Below the pieces are notes generated by a model. The model was not told the origin of the DNA and searched no databases. It saw only the letters and a list, made by a program, of their open reading frames with translations. Of a DNA stretch of 64,000 nucleotides, positions 52,731 through 62,397 are shown in pieces. The DNA comes from an uncultured Opitutia bacterium (lineage in GTDB: Bacteria; Verrucomicrobiota; Verrucomicrobiia; Opitutales; UBA953), in contig CAMFKE010000007.1 of the NCBI GenBank assembly GCA_945957395.1, positions 124,001 through 188,000 on the forward strand, written 5' to 3'. Made by a program: the position numbers and the translations under genes. How positions within the stretch are numbered: the stretch's first letter is position 1; each line of letters starts with the position of its first letter.

Positions 52731-53933
52731 CTACTGCGTCTCCAGCATGCGCATACGGCGATGTCGCTGCGGGAAACGCAGCGTGACGGTGGTGCCGCGC
52801 CCGGGGGCGCTGTCCACATCGATCAGGGCGCCGTGGGCGCGCATAATGCGCATGACGATCATCATGCCCAGACCGTGGCCGCCCTCCTTGGTCGTGAAGA
52901 ACGGGTCGAAGATGCGCGAAACGGCGTCGCGCTCCATGCCCACGCCGGTGTCGCGCACGCTGACGCACACGTAGGCGTCGTCGGCGGAGGCGGACAGGGT
53001 GATGACGCCGCCGCTGTCCATGGCCTCCATGGCGTTTTTGAGGATGTTGAAGAAGACCTGCTTGAGCTGATTGAAGTCGCCGGAGACCGGAGGGATGTCG
53101 GCGCGCAGGTTCATCTCCACGCGTATGCCCAGTTGCGTAAGCTGCTCGCGCTGGATGGCGAGCACCTCGCCGACCACCTTGAGCAGGTGCACCTCGGCGA
53201 AATCCGGGGTGCGCGGGCGCATGGCGTCGAGGAAGTTCTTGAGGATGTCGTCGAGCCGGCGGATCTCGGAGGCGCACACGGCGACGGAATCCGAGAGTTT
53301 GTCGCGCTCGGCGGAGTCGGCCATCCTGCCCAGACGGCGCTCCAGGAGCTGAAGGTGGATGTTGATGGAGTTGAGCGGGTTGCCGATCTCGTGCGCCACG
53401 CCGGCGGCGAGCATGCGGATGGAATTGAGCCGCTCGTCCTCGATGAGCTCCTCGGTGCTCGCGCGATCCTCGGTCACATCCAGCAGGATGATGACGAAGC
53501 GGCGCCCTCCCCCGGCCTCCTCATCGGCGGCGTCGCCCTCCAGCGGGGTGATCTGCACGCGCAGCAGGCGCTTTTCCGGATAGGCCACCTCGATCTCGCG
53601 GGCCGAGAACACCGCGCCGCCGCTGAGCCCCAGCGGCAGGGTGCGCGCGAGGTCCGGCGCCCACTTCCACAACACGGCCTTGCCGATGTCGGCCGGCTTC
53701 AGGCCGATGAGGGAGGCGCCCGAACGGTTGGCGTACTGTACGACCGCGTCGGAATCGGTCACCAGGACGCCCTCCCTGACCGTGTCGAAAACGGTCTCCA
53801 GCAGGTCGCGCTCACGCGCGAGCCGCTGCACGAGGATGGTGAGGTTGGCCGTGTCGAGGTCGTCGAGCCGGCCGAGGAGGCGGTCGAGCGGGCTGTTTCG
53901 GCGACGGGACTGGCGAGGGCGCTCCGGGGGCAT
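52731..53933 (-). CDS. PAS-containing sensor histidine kinase
   Basis: A 400-residue soluble kinase: a PAS domain ([20 protein letters not shown]), a HisKA region with phosphorylatable H181 in [13 protein letters not shown], and a HATPase domain with the N box [13 protein letters not shown]1 DTGVGM and G2 GGHGLGM. No membrane span is seen, so it senses a cytoplasmic signal or a partner. No response regulator gene is adjacent, so the partner lies elsewhere. The HPE-type H box (HEIGNPLN) resembles NtrB/AtoS-type kinases that activate sigma-54-dependent regulators. Confidence 0.9.
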   Translation of the reverse strand: MPPERPRQSRRRNSPLDRLLGRLDDLDTANLTILVQRLARERDLLETVFDTVREGVLVTDSDAVVQYANRSGASLIGLKPADIGKAVLWKWAPDLARTLPLGLSGGAVFSAREIEVAYPEKRLLRVQITPLEGDAADEEAGGGRRFVIILLDVTEDRASTEELIEDERLNSIRMLAAGVAHEIGNPLNSINIHLQLLERRLGRMADSAERDKLSDSVAVCASEIRRLDDILKNFLDAMRPRTPDFAEVHLLKVVGEVLAIQREQLTQLGIRVEMNLRADIPPVSGDFNQLKQVFFNILKNAMEAMDSGGVITLSASADDAYVCVSVRDTGVGMERDAVSRIFDPFFTTKEGGHGLGMMIVMRIMRAHGALIDVDSAPGRGTTVTLRFPQRHRRMRMLETQ

Positions 53934-54006
53934 GAGAGGGGAAAGGCGTATTCAGGGCGGGCGACGCGCGCGGGCAAGGAAGACCGCAAAGGAAGAAATG
54001 CGCGGG

Positions 54007-54588
54007 CTACGCGGGGCGGGCGCACAACGGGCGGATGTCCACCGGCAGGTAACGCAGGCCCGCGGGCGTGTCGCGCCCCACGAAGAGCGTGATGCGCGAG
54101 GCGACCCAGGCGTGCGGCGCCGGGGCGAGATCGTGGGAAATCGACACGGGCGAGCGGTCGTGGGTGTAGCCGAGCGTCACATGCGGACGAAACACCTCGT
54201 GATTGGGCCTGTATCCCATCGTGGAATACGCGGCGACCAGGGCCTCACGAAGCGCGGCGAGGCGCCCGTCCGGATCGTCCACCCCGAGCACGAGCACGCG
54301 CGGCTTACCCGTGCCGGGAAACGCTCCGGGCGCGCCCAGCGCCAGACGGGCGGGGGCGAATCGGCGGGCGCATGCGCGCAGGATGTCCTGCGCCCGGGCG
54401 AGCCGCTCCGGCGGCAGGGCGCCAAGGAAGACGAAGGTGATGTGGAAATTGGCCGGATCGGTCCAGCCGACACCCGCCGGCAGACGCTCCTTCCATAACG
54501 CCTGCGTGCGCGCCGCCGCCTCGCGTGCGGCGTCGGGAAGGTCGAGCCCCACAAAGGCTCTCAACGGCGGCGACTCCTCGAAATCCAT
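54007..54588 (-). CDS. thpR: RNA 2',3'-cyclic phosphodiesterase (LigT/ThpR-like)
   Basis: A 193-residue 2H-phosphoesterase. The two HxT motifs are FHITFVFLG (H49) and RPHVTLGYTHD (H136), which together form the active site. The family opens 2',3'-cyclic phosphates on RNA ends, and some members cleave cyclic dinucleotides. It lies between the histidine kinase gene and a DUF2238 gene on the same strand. The start fits the family N-terminus (LRAFVGLDLPDAAREA). Confidence 0.9.
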   Translation of the reverse strand: MDFEESPPLRAFVGLDLPDAAREAAARTQALWKERLPAGVGWTDPANFHITFVFLGALPPERLARAQDILRACARRFAPARLALGAPGAFPGTGKPRVLVLGVDDPDGRLAALREALVAAYSTMGYRPNHEVFRPHVTLGYTHDRSPVSISHDLAPAPHAWVASRITLFVGRDTPAGLRYLPVDIRPLCARPA

Positions 54589-54633
54589 GGGCGGGACGGC
54601 TGTGCCGGTTTGTTTTTCAGAAGCCCTTCCGCC

Positions 54634-55263
54634 TCAGCGCGGCGGAAGGCCGGACGACTCAAGCCGGGCTATCTGCCGGTCGTGCGCACGCCTGAACAGA
54701 AGCAGCGCGGCGGCGGCGCCGATGGCGGCGAACGCCATGTCGGACTGGGTGTCCCACGGGTCGCCCTGCGTGCCCAGGAAGGAGTCGGCGCTCTCGCCCA
54801 ACACAAGGGCGGCCCCCCACTCGCCCAGTTCATAAAGGGCGCTGAAGCCCAGGCAGCAGCCGAGCACGACCGGCTCCAGCCACGCGTCACGGCGCAGCAC
54901 GCCGCGACGCAGGAAAATCTCGCGCAACAACAGGGCGGGCACGAAGCCTTGGGCGAGATGACCGAGCCTGTCGTACGGGTTGCGGGAAAGGTGAAGGGCG
55001 TCGCGCAGCCAGTCGCCTGCGGGCACCGCCGCATAGGTGTACCTGGCGCCGACGCACAGCAGCACGGCGTGCGCCGCCAGCAGCAAATACAACATCGGCG
55101 TCAGCGGGAAACGCCGGCGGCCAAGCCAGACTATGGGCAGGCCTATCATCACCGGAACGGACTCCAGGAACCAAGTCAGACGCTCCCGGGGCGCGATGCC
55201 CGAGACGGCCAGCGCGACCAGCGCGACAAGGACTGCCGAATGAAAGGCGGATAGGCGGGGCAT
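54634..55263 (-). CDS. DUF2238-family inner membrane protein (YjdF-like)
   Basis: A 209-residue protein with about five membrane spans. The family motifs NPYDRLGHLAQGFVPALLLRE and LYELGEWGAALVLGE, and the end GTQGDPWDTQSDMAFAAIG, are clear, with charged residues inside or near the spans. Function is unknown for the family. It starts at 55263 (MPRLSAFHSAVL); a longer frame adds a few residues. It lies after hrpB and before thpR on the same strand. Confidence 0.85.
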   Translation of the reverse strand: MPRLSAFHSAVLVALVALAVSGIAPRERLTWFLESVPVMIGLPIVWLGRRRFPLTPMLYLLLAAHAVLLCVGARYTYAAVPAGDWLRDALHLSRNPYDRLGHLAQGFVPALLLREIFLRRGVLRRDAWLEPVVLGCCLGFSALYELGEWGAALVLGESADSFLGTQGDPWDTQSDMAFAAIGAAAALLLFRRAHDRQIARLESSGLPPR

Positions 55264-55317
55264 GGGAATCGGCTGAAAAATCACCTTCGGGAATTGTCGC
55301 GCCGGAGCGCCCCGCCG

Positions 55318-57855
55318 TCAACGCCACTCGTGGCGCGGGTAGCGACCGCGCAGGTCCTTTTTCACGGCCTCGTAGGAGCCCTTCCAGAACGCGTCCAGGT
55401 CGCGCGTGCGCTGCTGCGTCTTGCGGCCGGGCGACTGGATCTCGATGACCAGAGGCACCTTGCCGTTGAGGATGCGGAAGTGCGAACCGGGCGTGTCGTA
55501 CAGCTCCTGCACGGTCGCCGCGATGACGGCCTCGCCGTCGGCGGTGTACTCGATGGCGGCGGAGCGCTGCTTGTACGGGAGGCTCACGCGCTCGGGCATC
55601 ATGGTGTCCAGCGCCATGAGCTGCTCCTTGGTGAGCCAGGCGCGCAGGGACGGCCACACGTCGCGGTCGCGGATCTGGTGCCAGGCGGAGCTGCCGGCGC
55701 AAAGATCCTCGATGATGAGTTTGCGCGCGTCCTCGTCGATGGGCGCGATCTCGTACTCCGGCAGGTGCTTGGCGGCGAAGTTCACCTTGTTGATCCACGC
55801 CTCCACCTTGTCGTTCCACTTCTCCAACTCCAGACGCCCCGCGATCACCTCGGCGGCCAGCAGCGCGCCGGCCTCGTCGGATTTCACATCCTCGCGCTCC
55901 TTGGCATCCAGCACGAGGTCGCGGAAGCGGCGCTCGAGGCGCGTGAGGCAGCGGCGCATGTGGCCGTCGTAGCGCACGAACTTCTTTTCGGAAAAGTCCC
56001 CGGGGAACAGTTCGCGCAGCCAGTCCTCCTGGACCTCGGTGCACAGCGAGAGGTACACGGTGACATCGCCGCGCGTCTCGATCTCGTCCACCTCGGCGGC
56101 CACGATCAACTTCGCGTGGCGCACGGCGGACTCGCGGCGCAGCTCGCCCTTGCGCCCGTGCACGAGCGCGCAGCGCAGCGTGCCCTGGTCCAGGCGGATC
56201 GCGAGGTGGTCGGAAAAGCCGGTGAGCAGGCAGCGGCGCACCGCGTCGGAGTCGACCGGGCGCACCGTGGTGTCGAGTCCCTGGGCGCGCGCGATGCGCA
56301 GGAACTGTTCCGCGAGGCGGTCGGCCTGGCGAGCGGCCTGAGCGTGGATGCCGTAGCGGCGGCACACATCGAAGTCGAAGTTCTGCTTGCGCGCGATGCC
56401 CAGCAGGGTGAGCCGGTGGAAGAAGTCGCTGTCGGTGTCGCCCAGCAGGTCCTCGCGCTCCTCGGCGCGGCGCTTGTCGTCGAGCTTCAGCAGGATGTCG
56501 CGCCCCTGCGTGAGCGCGGCGATGAGCGCGACGGACGAGACGCAGCCGCGGTCGTGCGCGGCGAGCATCATGCGCGCGTAACGCGGGTGCAGCGGGAACT
56601 GCGCCATGCGCCGGCCCGTCGGGGTGAGCGCGCCGGACGCGTCGAGCGCGCCCAGGTCGGTGAGCAGTTCGAGGCCGCGGGCGAGCGACTTGGGCTCGGG
56701 CCGCTCGAACCACGGGAATTGGTCCAGGTCGCTCACGCCGCCGTTCTTCAGCAGCAGGAGCGTCTCGGCCAGTTCCACGCGCCGGATCTCGGCCAGCTCG
56801 CGCGCGGGCTTCGCGTCGTGGTCGGAGCGCGACCACAGGCGCACGCAACGGCCGGGCGCCGTGCGGCCGGCGCGGCCGGCGCGCTGGTCGGCGGAGGCGC
56901 GGGAGATGGGCTCGATGAGCAGGGTGTTGAAACCGCGGTGCGCGTCCCAGCGCGCCACGCGCGCCAGACCGGCGTCGATGACCACGCGCACGCCGTCGAT
57001 GGTGAGCGAGGTCTCCGCGACGTTCGTGGACACGACGACCTTGCGGCGCCCGTCGGGGTCGCGCTCCACGGCGCGGTCCTGCTCATGCGGAGGCAGCTCG
57101 CCGTGCAGCGGGAGCACCACGCAGTCGCGGCCCTCGGGCGTGCCGGAGATGGCGGCGATGGTCTTGGTGATCTCGTAGGCGCCGGGCATGAACACCAGAA
57201 AATCGCCCTCGGGCTCGGCGTGGTAGGCCTTGCGGAACTGCGCGGCCACATCGTCCCAGGGGCGGTCGCTCGCGCGTCCGGCGTACTCGAACTCGATGGG
57301 GAACAGGCGGCCCTCGACCGAGAGCGTCTCGCACGGGCTGAGCCAGCCGGAGAGCGACTCGGTGTCGAGCGTGGCGGACATGACGACCAGCAGCAGGTCC
57401 GGACGCGTGGTCTCCTGGATGCGGCGCGCCATGGCCAGGGCCAGGTCGCTGTTGATGTTGCGCTCGTGGAACTCGTCGAACACCAGCGCGCCCACGCCCT
57501 TGAGCGTCGGGTCGCCCATCATCTGGCGCAGCAGCAGCCCCTCGGTCACGAACTTGATGCGCGTGGCCTCCGACTCCACCCGGTCGAACCGGATCTGGTA
57601 GCCGACCTCGTCGCCGGGTTTGCCGCCGCGCTCGTGCGCGATGCGCGCGGCGAGCATGCGGGTGGGCAGACGGCGCGGCTGGAGCACCACCACCTGCGAC
57701 CCCGCCGGCACGAGGCCGTCGTCCACCAGCATCTGCGGGATCTGCGTGGACTTGCCGGAGCCGGTGGGCGCCTGGAGCACGATGCGACGCATGCGCGCGC
57801 AGGCCGCCTTCAGCGGCTCGCGGATTTTGAAAATGGGCAGGTCGGCGCTCTTCAC
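55318..57855 (-). CDS. hrpB: DEAH-box ATP-dependent helicase HrpB
   Basis: An 845-residue helicase. Motif I is APTGSGKST (K35), motif II DEFHER, motif III SATLD, and the later motifs TNVAETSLTIDGVRVVIDAG and QRAGRAGR are present. The C-terminal HrpB-specific domain ends with the region FRILNGKVPLVIEIQSPGRK. The family role is RNA or DNA remodelling, though the substrate of bacterial HrpB is not well known. The reading frame is intact and of normal length. A long open frame on the + strand across it is a GC-driven shadow. Confidence 0.95.
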   Translation of the reverse strand: MKSADLPIFKIREPLKAACARMRRIVLQAPTGSGKSTQIPQMLVDDGLVPAGSQVVVLQPRRLPTRMLAARIAHERGGKPGDEVGYQIRFDRVESEATRIKFVTEGLLLRQMMGDPTLKGVGALVFDEFHERNINSDLALAMARRIQETTRPDLLLVVMSATLDTESLSGWLSPCETLSVEGRLFPIEFEYAGRASDRPWDDVAAQFRKAYHAEPEGDFLVFMPGAYEITKTIAAISGTPEGRDCVVLPLHGELPPHEQDRAVERDPDGRRKVVVSTNVAETSLTIDGVRVVIDAGLARVARWDAHRGFNTLLIEPISRASADQRAGRAGRTAPGRCVRLWSRSDHDAKPARELAEIRRVELAETLLLLKNGGVSDLDQFPWFERPEPKSLARGLELLTDLGALDASGALTPTGRRMAQFPLHPRYARMMLAAHDRGCVSSVALIAALTQGRDILLKLDDKRRAEEREDLLGDTDSDFFHRLTLLGIARKQNFDFDVCRRYGIHAQAARQADRLAEQFLRIARAQGLDTTVRPVDSDAVRRCLLTGFSDHLAIRLDQGTLRCALVHGRKGELRRESAVRHAKLIVAAEVDEIETRGDVTVYLSLCTEVQEDWLRELFPGDFSEKKFVRYDGHMRRCLTRLERRFRDLVLDAKEREDVKSDEAGALLAAEVIAGRLELEKWNDKVEAWINKVNFAAKHLPEYEIAPIDEDARKLIIEDLCAGSSAWHQIRDRDVWPSLRAWLTKEQLMALDTMMPERVSLPYKQRSAAIEYTADGEAVIAATVQELYDTPGSHFRILNGKVPLVIEIQSPGRKTQQRTRDLDAFWKGSYEAVKKDLRGRYPRHEWR

Positions 57856-57964
57856 GCGCGGCAGAAAAGCCCGCGCCGCGCGAGAGGCGAGAACCGAGAT
57901 GCGGCGCGGCCCCCGGAAGATCCCCCCGCCGCAGCCCCGCCTCGACCGGCTCTAACGCGCGGCG

Positions 57965-58225
57965 TCAGACGAAACAGGGCGCGAGCACGGCCAGTTCGGA
58001 AAGCAGGGCGGCGCAGGCGATGACCGCGACGACGGTCTGGCTCAGGCGGGGCGGAGAGGTCAGGATGGCGACGAGAGAAACCATGGCCACGAGCGTCCAG
58101 AGAACGAGGTCCGCGAGAACGCCCGGCAGGTAGGCGGACCCGCCCGACGAATCGGAAAGCAAAAGACCCAGGGAAAGCAGGGCCGAGGCGACCGCCAGAA
58201 TGGAAGCGCAGAATACCATTTTCAT
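57965..58225 (-). CDS. Small membrane protein of unknown function
   Basis: An 86-residue protein with three hydrophobic segments (VFCASILAVASALLSLGLLL; VLADLVLWTLVAMVSLVAIL; VVAVIACAALLSELAVLAP) and few charges. The ATG at 58225 (MKMVFCASIL) is preceded by ACCT-like sequence and no clear ribosome site. It lies 109 bases upstream of hrpB and may share its transcript. It looks like a true small inner membrane protein, but no family is recognised. Confidence 0.6.
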   Translation of the reverse strand: MKMVFCASILAVASALLSLGLLLSDSSGGSAYLPGVLADLVLWTLVAMVSLVAILTSPPRLSQTVVAVIACAALLSELAVLAPCFV

Positions 58226-58371
58226 AGGTGGCCGAAGATTCGACCGGCAGGCGGCCGGGATAAATAAAAGAACCGGCACAAAATTGTAAAAATCCGCCCG
58301 CCCTGGAGGCCGAAGGGGAAGTCGCGTGGAGGGCGATTTCGACCTTCCGGGGAGCGGTCATCGGGGCATTG

Positions 58372-58378
58372 AAGGGAG
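58372..58378 (+). promoter_or_regulatory. Ribosome binding site of the VOC gene
   Basis: AAGGGAG, 5 bases before the ATG at 58384; it selects this start over the upstream TTG at 58369. Confidence 0.65.
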
Positions 58379-58383
58379 CCCGC

Positions 58384-58764
58384 ATGATGAGACTCGACCA
58401 CCTCGCGCTGCAACACCCGGAGCCGGAAGCCGTCTCCGCCTGGCTGTGCCTGAACCTCGGACTGACCGTCTACCGGGTGTCCGCCTCCGCCTCGCGCGCC
58501 CGCTTTTTGAAATGCCCGCAAACCGGGGTGATGCTGGAGATCTACCGGCAGCCGGAGGCCCCGGTCCCGGACTATGCGGCCATGCCGCCGGCGGTGCTGC
58601 ACCTGGCGTTCTACGCCGACGACATTGAAAAGGAGGCCGCCGGCCTCGTCGCCGCCGGGGCGACGCGCGCGGGGGAGCCGGGCAAGAACTCCGCCGGGGA
58701 CCGCTTCCTCATGCTGCGCGACCCGTGGGGCGTGCCGATCCAGCTGGTGAGCCGAGGCGCCTGA
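58384..58764 (+). CDS. VOC/glyoxalase-superfamily protein
   Basis: A 126-residue protein of the vicinal oxygen chelate fold. It opens with RLDHLALQHPEPEAVSAWL, in which the histidine is a typical metal ligand, and ends with GDRFLMLRDPWGVPIQLV, the classic VOC C-terminal strand. Members act as lyases, dioxygenases or antibiotic-binding proteins, and this short single-domain form gives no clear substrate. It is followed 117 bases later by coaB on the same strand. Confidence 0.78.
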   Translation: MMRLDHLALQHPEPEAVSAWLCLNLGLTVYRVSASASRARFLKCPQTGVMLEIYRQPEAPVPDYAAMPPAVLHLAFYADDIEKEAAGLVAAGATRAGEPGKNSAGDRFLMLRDPWGVPIQLVSRGA

Positions 58765-58881
58765 GCGCCCGCGACGGGAAGCGCCGGCGGACCGCGCGCG
58801 GCAATTCATGTTTGAGCTTTGGGCGCGCATGACGAGAACGCGCCCCGCCCTCGCCTTCCGCGAATCGGGCACCGCATCACC

Positions 58882-59535
58882 ATGTCCCTCCGCTGCCTCA
58901 TCACCGCCGGCCCCACGCGCGAATTTTTCGACCCCGTCCGGTACATCTCGAACCCGTCCTCCGGCAAGATGGGCTACGCCCTGGCCGCCGCGGCCGGCGA
59001 TGCGGGCTGGTCGGTCGACCTGGTGAGCGGGCCGGTGAGCCTGCGCGAGCCGGAGGGCGTGATCCTGTACCCGGTGGTGACGGGCGAGGACATGTTCAAC
59101 CAGGTGGACGCGCTGTTCGGCCCCTGCGACATTCTCATCAAGACGGCCGCCGTGTGCGACTTCCGCCCCAAGGAGCGCTCTTCGACCAAGGTGAAGAAGA
59201 CCGGGGCGGGCATGACCGTGGAATTCGAGCCCGTGCGCGACATCCTCAAGGCCATGGGCGAGCGCCGGCGCGCCGACCAGACGCTCGTGGGTTTCGCCGC
59301 CGAAACCAACGACATCGAGGCCTACGCGATGCGCAAACTGGAGGAAAAGCACCTCGACCTGGTGGTCGCCAACCGAGTGGGCGGCGGCCGCGGCGCCAAC
59401 GCGTTCGAATCCGACGACAACACGGTCGTGCTGCTGGGCCGCAACGGCTTGCGCAAGGCGTTCGGTCCGGCGCCCAAGACCGAGGTGGCCAAATGGCTCA
59501 TCGGCGAGATCGCCGCCTTCCACGCCGCCAAGTGA
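58882..59535 (+). CDS. coaB: Stand-alone phosphopantothenoylcysteine synthetase (CoaB domain)
   Basis: A 217-residue protein corresponding to the CoaB half of the usual CoaBC (Dfp) fusion. It opens [18 protein letters not shown], with SSGKMG for nucleotide binding, and contains [10 protein letters not shown] and KKTGAG, which handle the substrate and metal. The enzyme joins 4'-phosphopantothenate and cysteine in coenzyme A synthesis. No CoaC decarboxylase domain is fused. A separate coaC gene is expected elsewhere. The ATG at 58882 ([12 protein letters not shown]) matches the family start. Confidence 0.87.
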   Translation: MSLRCLITAGPTREFFDPVRYISNPSSGKMGYALAAAAGDAGWSVDLVSGPVSLREPEGVILYPVVTGEDMFNQVDALFGPCDILIKTAAVCDFRPKERSSTKVKKTGAGMTVEFEPVRDILKAMGERRRADQTLVGFAAETNDIEAYAMRKLEEKHLDLVVANRVGGGRGANAFESDDNTVVLLGRNGLRKAFGPAPKTEVAKWLIGEIAAFHAAK

Positions 59536-59539
59536 TTGC

Positions 59540-59686
59540 GGATTTCGGAACGCGGATTGAGGAGTGAAGAGCGCCCCGCCCGATTCGCCACCGACGCCAT
59601 AGCCCCCACTTCCGAGTTCCGAGACGCGCCCCCCCCAAAAAAACACCGCGTCCGATCCGCACCCCGCAATCCGCATTCCGAAATCC
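59540..59686. repeat. Intergenic inverted repeat of the GCGGATTG type
   Basis: GGATTTCGGAACGCGGATTG at 59540-59559 pairs with the inverse at 59667-59686, 19 of 20 positions matching. The arms enclose a GC-rich spacer. It lies between coaB and the POT transporter gene and resembles a small dispersed non-coding element. Confidence 0.65.
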
Positions 59687-59695
59687 CCGATTCCC

Positions 59696-61093
59696 ATGAG
59701 TTCCCCATCCCCGCGCATCCCGGCGCGCGCCCTGTTCATCGTCGGCAACGAGGCCTGCGAACGGCTCAGTTACTACGGCATGTCCGCCGTGCTCACCCTG
59801 TACATGGTGAAGGAGCTGGGAATCAACAAGGACTCCGCCACGGCGGTTTCCCACAACTTCAAGGCGGCGGTCTACTTCCTGCCGCTGCTGGGCGCCCTGC
59901 TGGCCGACCGGTGGCTGGGCCGCTTCCGCACCATCCTCACCCTGTCGGTGTTTTACTGCATCGGACACCTGGCGCTGGCCGTGTTCGAAGGCACCACCTG
60001 GGGCCTCTACCTCGGCCTGGGCTTCATCGCGCTGGGCGCCGGCGGCATCAAGCCGTGCGTGTCGGCGTTCATCGGCGACCAGTTCGACGAATCCAACAAG
60101 GCGCTGCTGGCCAAGGCCTACTCGCTCTTCTACTGGGCCATCAACTTCGGCTCCTTCTTCGCCTTCGCCCTCATCCCCTGGGTGCGCGACCGCTGGGGCT
60201 ACTCCTGGGCGTTCGGCATCCCGGGCCTCTTCATGGGGCTGGCCCTGCTCGTGTTCCTCGCCGGCTCGCGCACCTACACCAAGGTGCCCCCGGCCGGCAA
60301 AAAGCCCGGCTTCCTGGCCGTGGCGACCGCCTGCCTCACCGCCCGCGACAAGAGCGCGCCCTTCTGGAGCCGGGCCGAGCGCGTGCTCGACCGGGACGGC
60401 AAGCGCAAGTTCGACGACGAGCTGGTCGACGGATGCCGGCGCACGGCCGGCGTGCTGACCCTGTTTTCCGTCATCCCCATCTTCTGGGCCCTCTTCGACC
60501 AGACCAACACCACCTGGGTGCTTCAGGGCGAAAAGCTGCGCCCGTTGAGCGTGCCGCTGCCCTTCCTCGACACGCCCTGGAAACTCGACGCCGAGTCCAT
60601 CCAGTCGCTCAACCCGGTGCTGGTCATGCTGCTCATCCCGCTGGTATCCTTCGGGCTTTATCCGCTCGCCGAACGCCTCGGGCTGCGCCCGCGCCCGCTG
60701 CGGCGCATGACGCTGGGCATGCTGCTGGCGGCGCTCGCGTTCGTGGCCTGCGCGATGCTTCAGCGCCGCGTGGATGCGGGCGAGCAACTGAGCATCCTGT
60801 GGCAGGGCATCCCGTACCTGCTGCTCACGCTGGGCGAAGTGCTCTTCAGCACCACCGGCCTGGAGTTCGCGTTCACCCAGGCGCCCAAAAGCATGAAGAG
60901 CACGCTCATGAGCTTCTGGCTGCTCACGACGGCCGTGGGCAACCTCCTCGTGGCCGTCATCGCCGGGCTCAACGCGCGGGTCATCGGCGGCTCCGCCACG
61001 GGCTCCTTCCTGTTCTACGCCGCCCTCATGGGCGTCGTCAGCGTGCTCTTCGGCTTCCTCGCCCGCCGCTACGCGCGCAAGCACGGCGCCTGA
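59696..61093 (+). CDS. POT/PTR2-family peptide:proton symporter
   Basis: A 465-residue transporter with about 14 spans. The family proton-coupling motif ExxERxxYY appears as EACERLSYYG (E19, E22, R23, Y26, Y27), and the PTR2 signature GAGGIKPCVSAFIGDQF follows. A later FSVIPIFWALFDQTNTTW contains conserved substrate-side residues. It imports di- and tripeptides with protons. It lies between the repeat element and a terminator and is monocistronic. Confidence 0.9.
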   Translation: MSSPSPRIPARALFIVGNEACERLSYYGMSAVLTLYMVKELGINKDSATAVSHNFKAAVYFLPLLGALLADRWLGRFRTILTLSVFYCIGHLALAVFEGTTWGLYLGLGFIALGAGGIKPCVSAFIGDQFDESNKALLAKAYSLFYWAINFGSFFAFALIPWVRDRWGYSWAFGIPGLFMGLALLVFLAGSRTYTKVPPAGKKPGFLAVATACLTARDKSAPFWSRAERVLDRDGKRKFDDELVDGCRRTAGVLTLFSVIPIFWALFDQTNTTWVLQGEKLRPLSVPLPFLDTPWKLDAESIQSLNPVLVMLLIPLVSFGLYPLAERLGLRPRPLRRMTLGMLLAALAFVACAMLQRRVDAGEQLSILWQGIPYLLLTLGEVLFSTTGLEFAFTQAPKSMKSTLMSFWLLTTAVGNLLVAVIAGLNARVIGGSATGSFLFYAALMGVVSVLFGFLARRYARKHGA

Positions 61094-61117
61094 TCGGACA
61101 CGCCAGCCACGACTTCG

Positions 61118-61155
61118 CAGGCCGCGCCGGAGCCACCTCCGGCGCGGCCTGTAAC
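61118..61155 (+). terminator. Terminator-like hairpin after the POT gene
   Basis: CAGGCCGCGCCGGA paired with TCCGGCGCGGCCTG around GCCACC; the following TAACTTTT gives only a modest T run. Confidence 0.75.
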
Positions 61156-61249
61156 TTTTCCGGGAAACGCGAAGGTGGCCCAATTGCCGCCGGAACACCG
61201 CACGCGCCAAGTTTATCCTCCGAAGTCTCAGGCCAAAATTCCGATCACC

Positions 61250-62095
61250 ATGAGCACACTCCATATCCCCGGCAGCGAATTCAACTGGGCCCACTATGTG
61301 CAAGTGGAGCTGCACCAATTGAAGGTCAAAGAATCCCTGGAGACCACGCTCCGCGACGCCCAAGCCCGGATCACCGCGGCTGAAGCGACCGAGGAAAACC
61401 CGCCCCGGTTCTCCTTCCTGAGCCGTCCGGCCCCCAGGCCGGACACGCACGAGGACGAGCAGATCGTCAGGAATGTCGGCCACCGCCTCGAAGAGGTTCA
61501 AAAATCGCTGGAGGAGAACCATCGCGAACTGCACTCGCGCCTTCACGCCTGGCTCAATGTGCATGACGCCCACTACCGCCTGGCCGCCGAGGTGAAGTCG
61601 CGCTACGACGCGCTCGCCACCGCCATCGCGCCCATGCAGGGCCTGTTCGAGGACATGCGCCGGCGCTACGGCGAAGCCCGCAACGAAATCGGCATCGCCT
61701 ACGACAAGGCCTCCGGCCGGCTATCCGCCGTCGGGCAGGCCTCGGTCGACCGCCTCGTCGCCTCCTACGCCAACCTTATGGAAGGCGAGGAATTCCTCGT
61801 GGCCAAGGTCAACAGCCTCAACTCGCTCGTGAACGGCACCATGTTCGTGCGCATGCGCCTCGCCGAGTTCCAGCGCTGCATCGCCCCGGTGTGCTCCCCG
61901 GGCATGGATTACACCGTCATGCGCGCCAACTTCGAGGCCGGCGCCGAACAGGTGAACGCCGCCATCGACGCGCTCGAGCTCTATGTGGCCAAAATCAAAC
62001 GCGTCGATTACGACCGCGACGAGATCCTGCGCGAATTCCGCGAGGCCGAATGGCGCCGCCGGCTCTTCGCCATGGCCTCCTCCGCCGAACGATGA
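61250..62095 (+). CDS. Coiled-coil protein of unknown function
   Basis: A 281-residue protein without signal peptide or span. Most of it is charged, heptad-like helix (LKVKESLETTLRDAQARI, EEVQKSLEENHRELHSRL, EILREFREAEWRRRL). The N-terminus MSTLHIPGSEFNWAHYV resembles a short ordered cap. Coiled-coil proteins of this type often scaffold the envelope or the division machinery, but no partner is evident. The start at 61250 was chosen over a longer frame rich in Gln and Pro. It ends 107 bases before the tRNA gene. Confidence 0.72.
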   Translation: MSTLHIPGSEFNWAHYVQVELHQLKVKESLETTLRDAQARITAAEATEENPPRFSFLSRPAPRPDTHEDEQIVRNVGHRLEEVQKSLEENHRELHSRLHAWLNVHDAHYRLAAEVKSRYDALATAIAPMQGLFEDMRRRYGEARNEIGIAYDKASGRLSAVGQASVDRLVASYANLMEGEEFLVAKVNSLNSLVNGTMFVRMRLAEFQRCIAPVCSPGMDYTVMRANFEAGAEQVNAAIDALELYVAKIKRVDYDRDEILREFREAEWRRRLFAMASSAER

Positions 62096-62202
62096 ACCGG
62101 GGCGAACCCGCTCCGGCCCTGGACCCCGCGGTGGTTTTAAACTTTTTAAAAATTCGTCTTGCCCAAATCCGGTCCTGTGGCATCAACAGCGACCTCACCT
62201 GA

Positions 62203-62279
<77 letters not shown>

Positions 62280-62282
62280 ATT

Positions 62283-62318
62283 TAAAAAACCTTCGGCAAC
62301 CCCGAAGGTTTTTTTGCG
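62283..62318 (+). terminator. Terminator after the tRNA gene
   Basis: AAAAAACCTTCGG, CAACC, CCGAAGGTTTTTTT: a clear hairpin with a long T run. Confidence 0.92.
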
Positions 62319-62397
62319 TCCGGAAACCGGGCCACCGTCGCCTTCGCCGGCCCCTTGACGCCGCCGCCGGTCGGGCTTTTCTGGGCACGCCCCCACC

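Noticed and set aside
55294-58023. 909-codon open frame on the plus strand
   Set aside because: It is the antisense shadow of hrpB, whose helicase motifs are complete.
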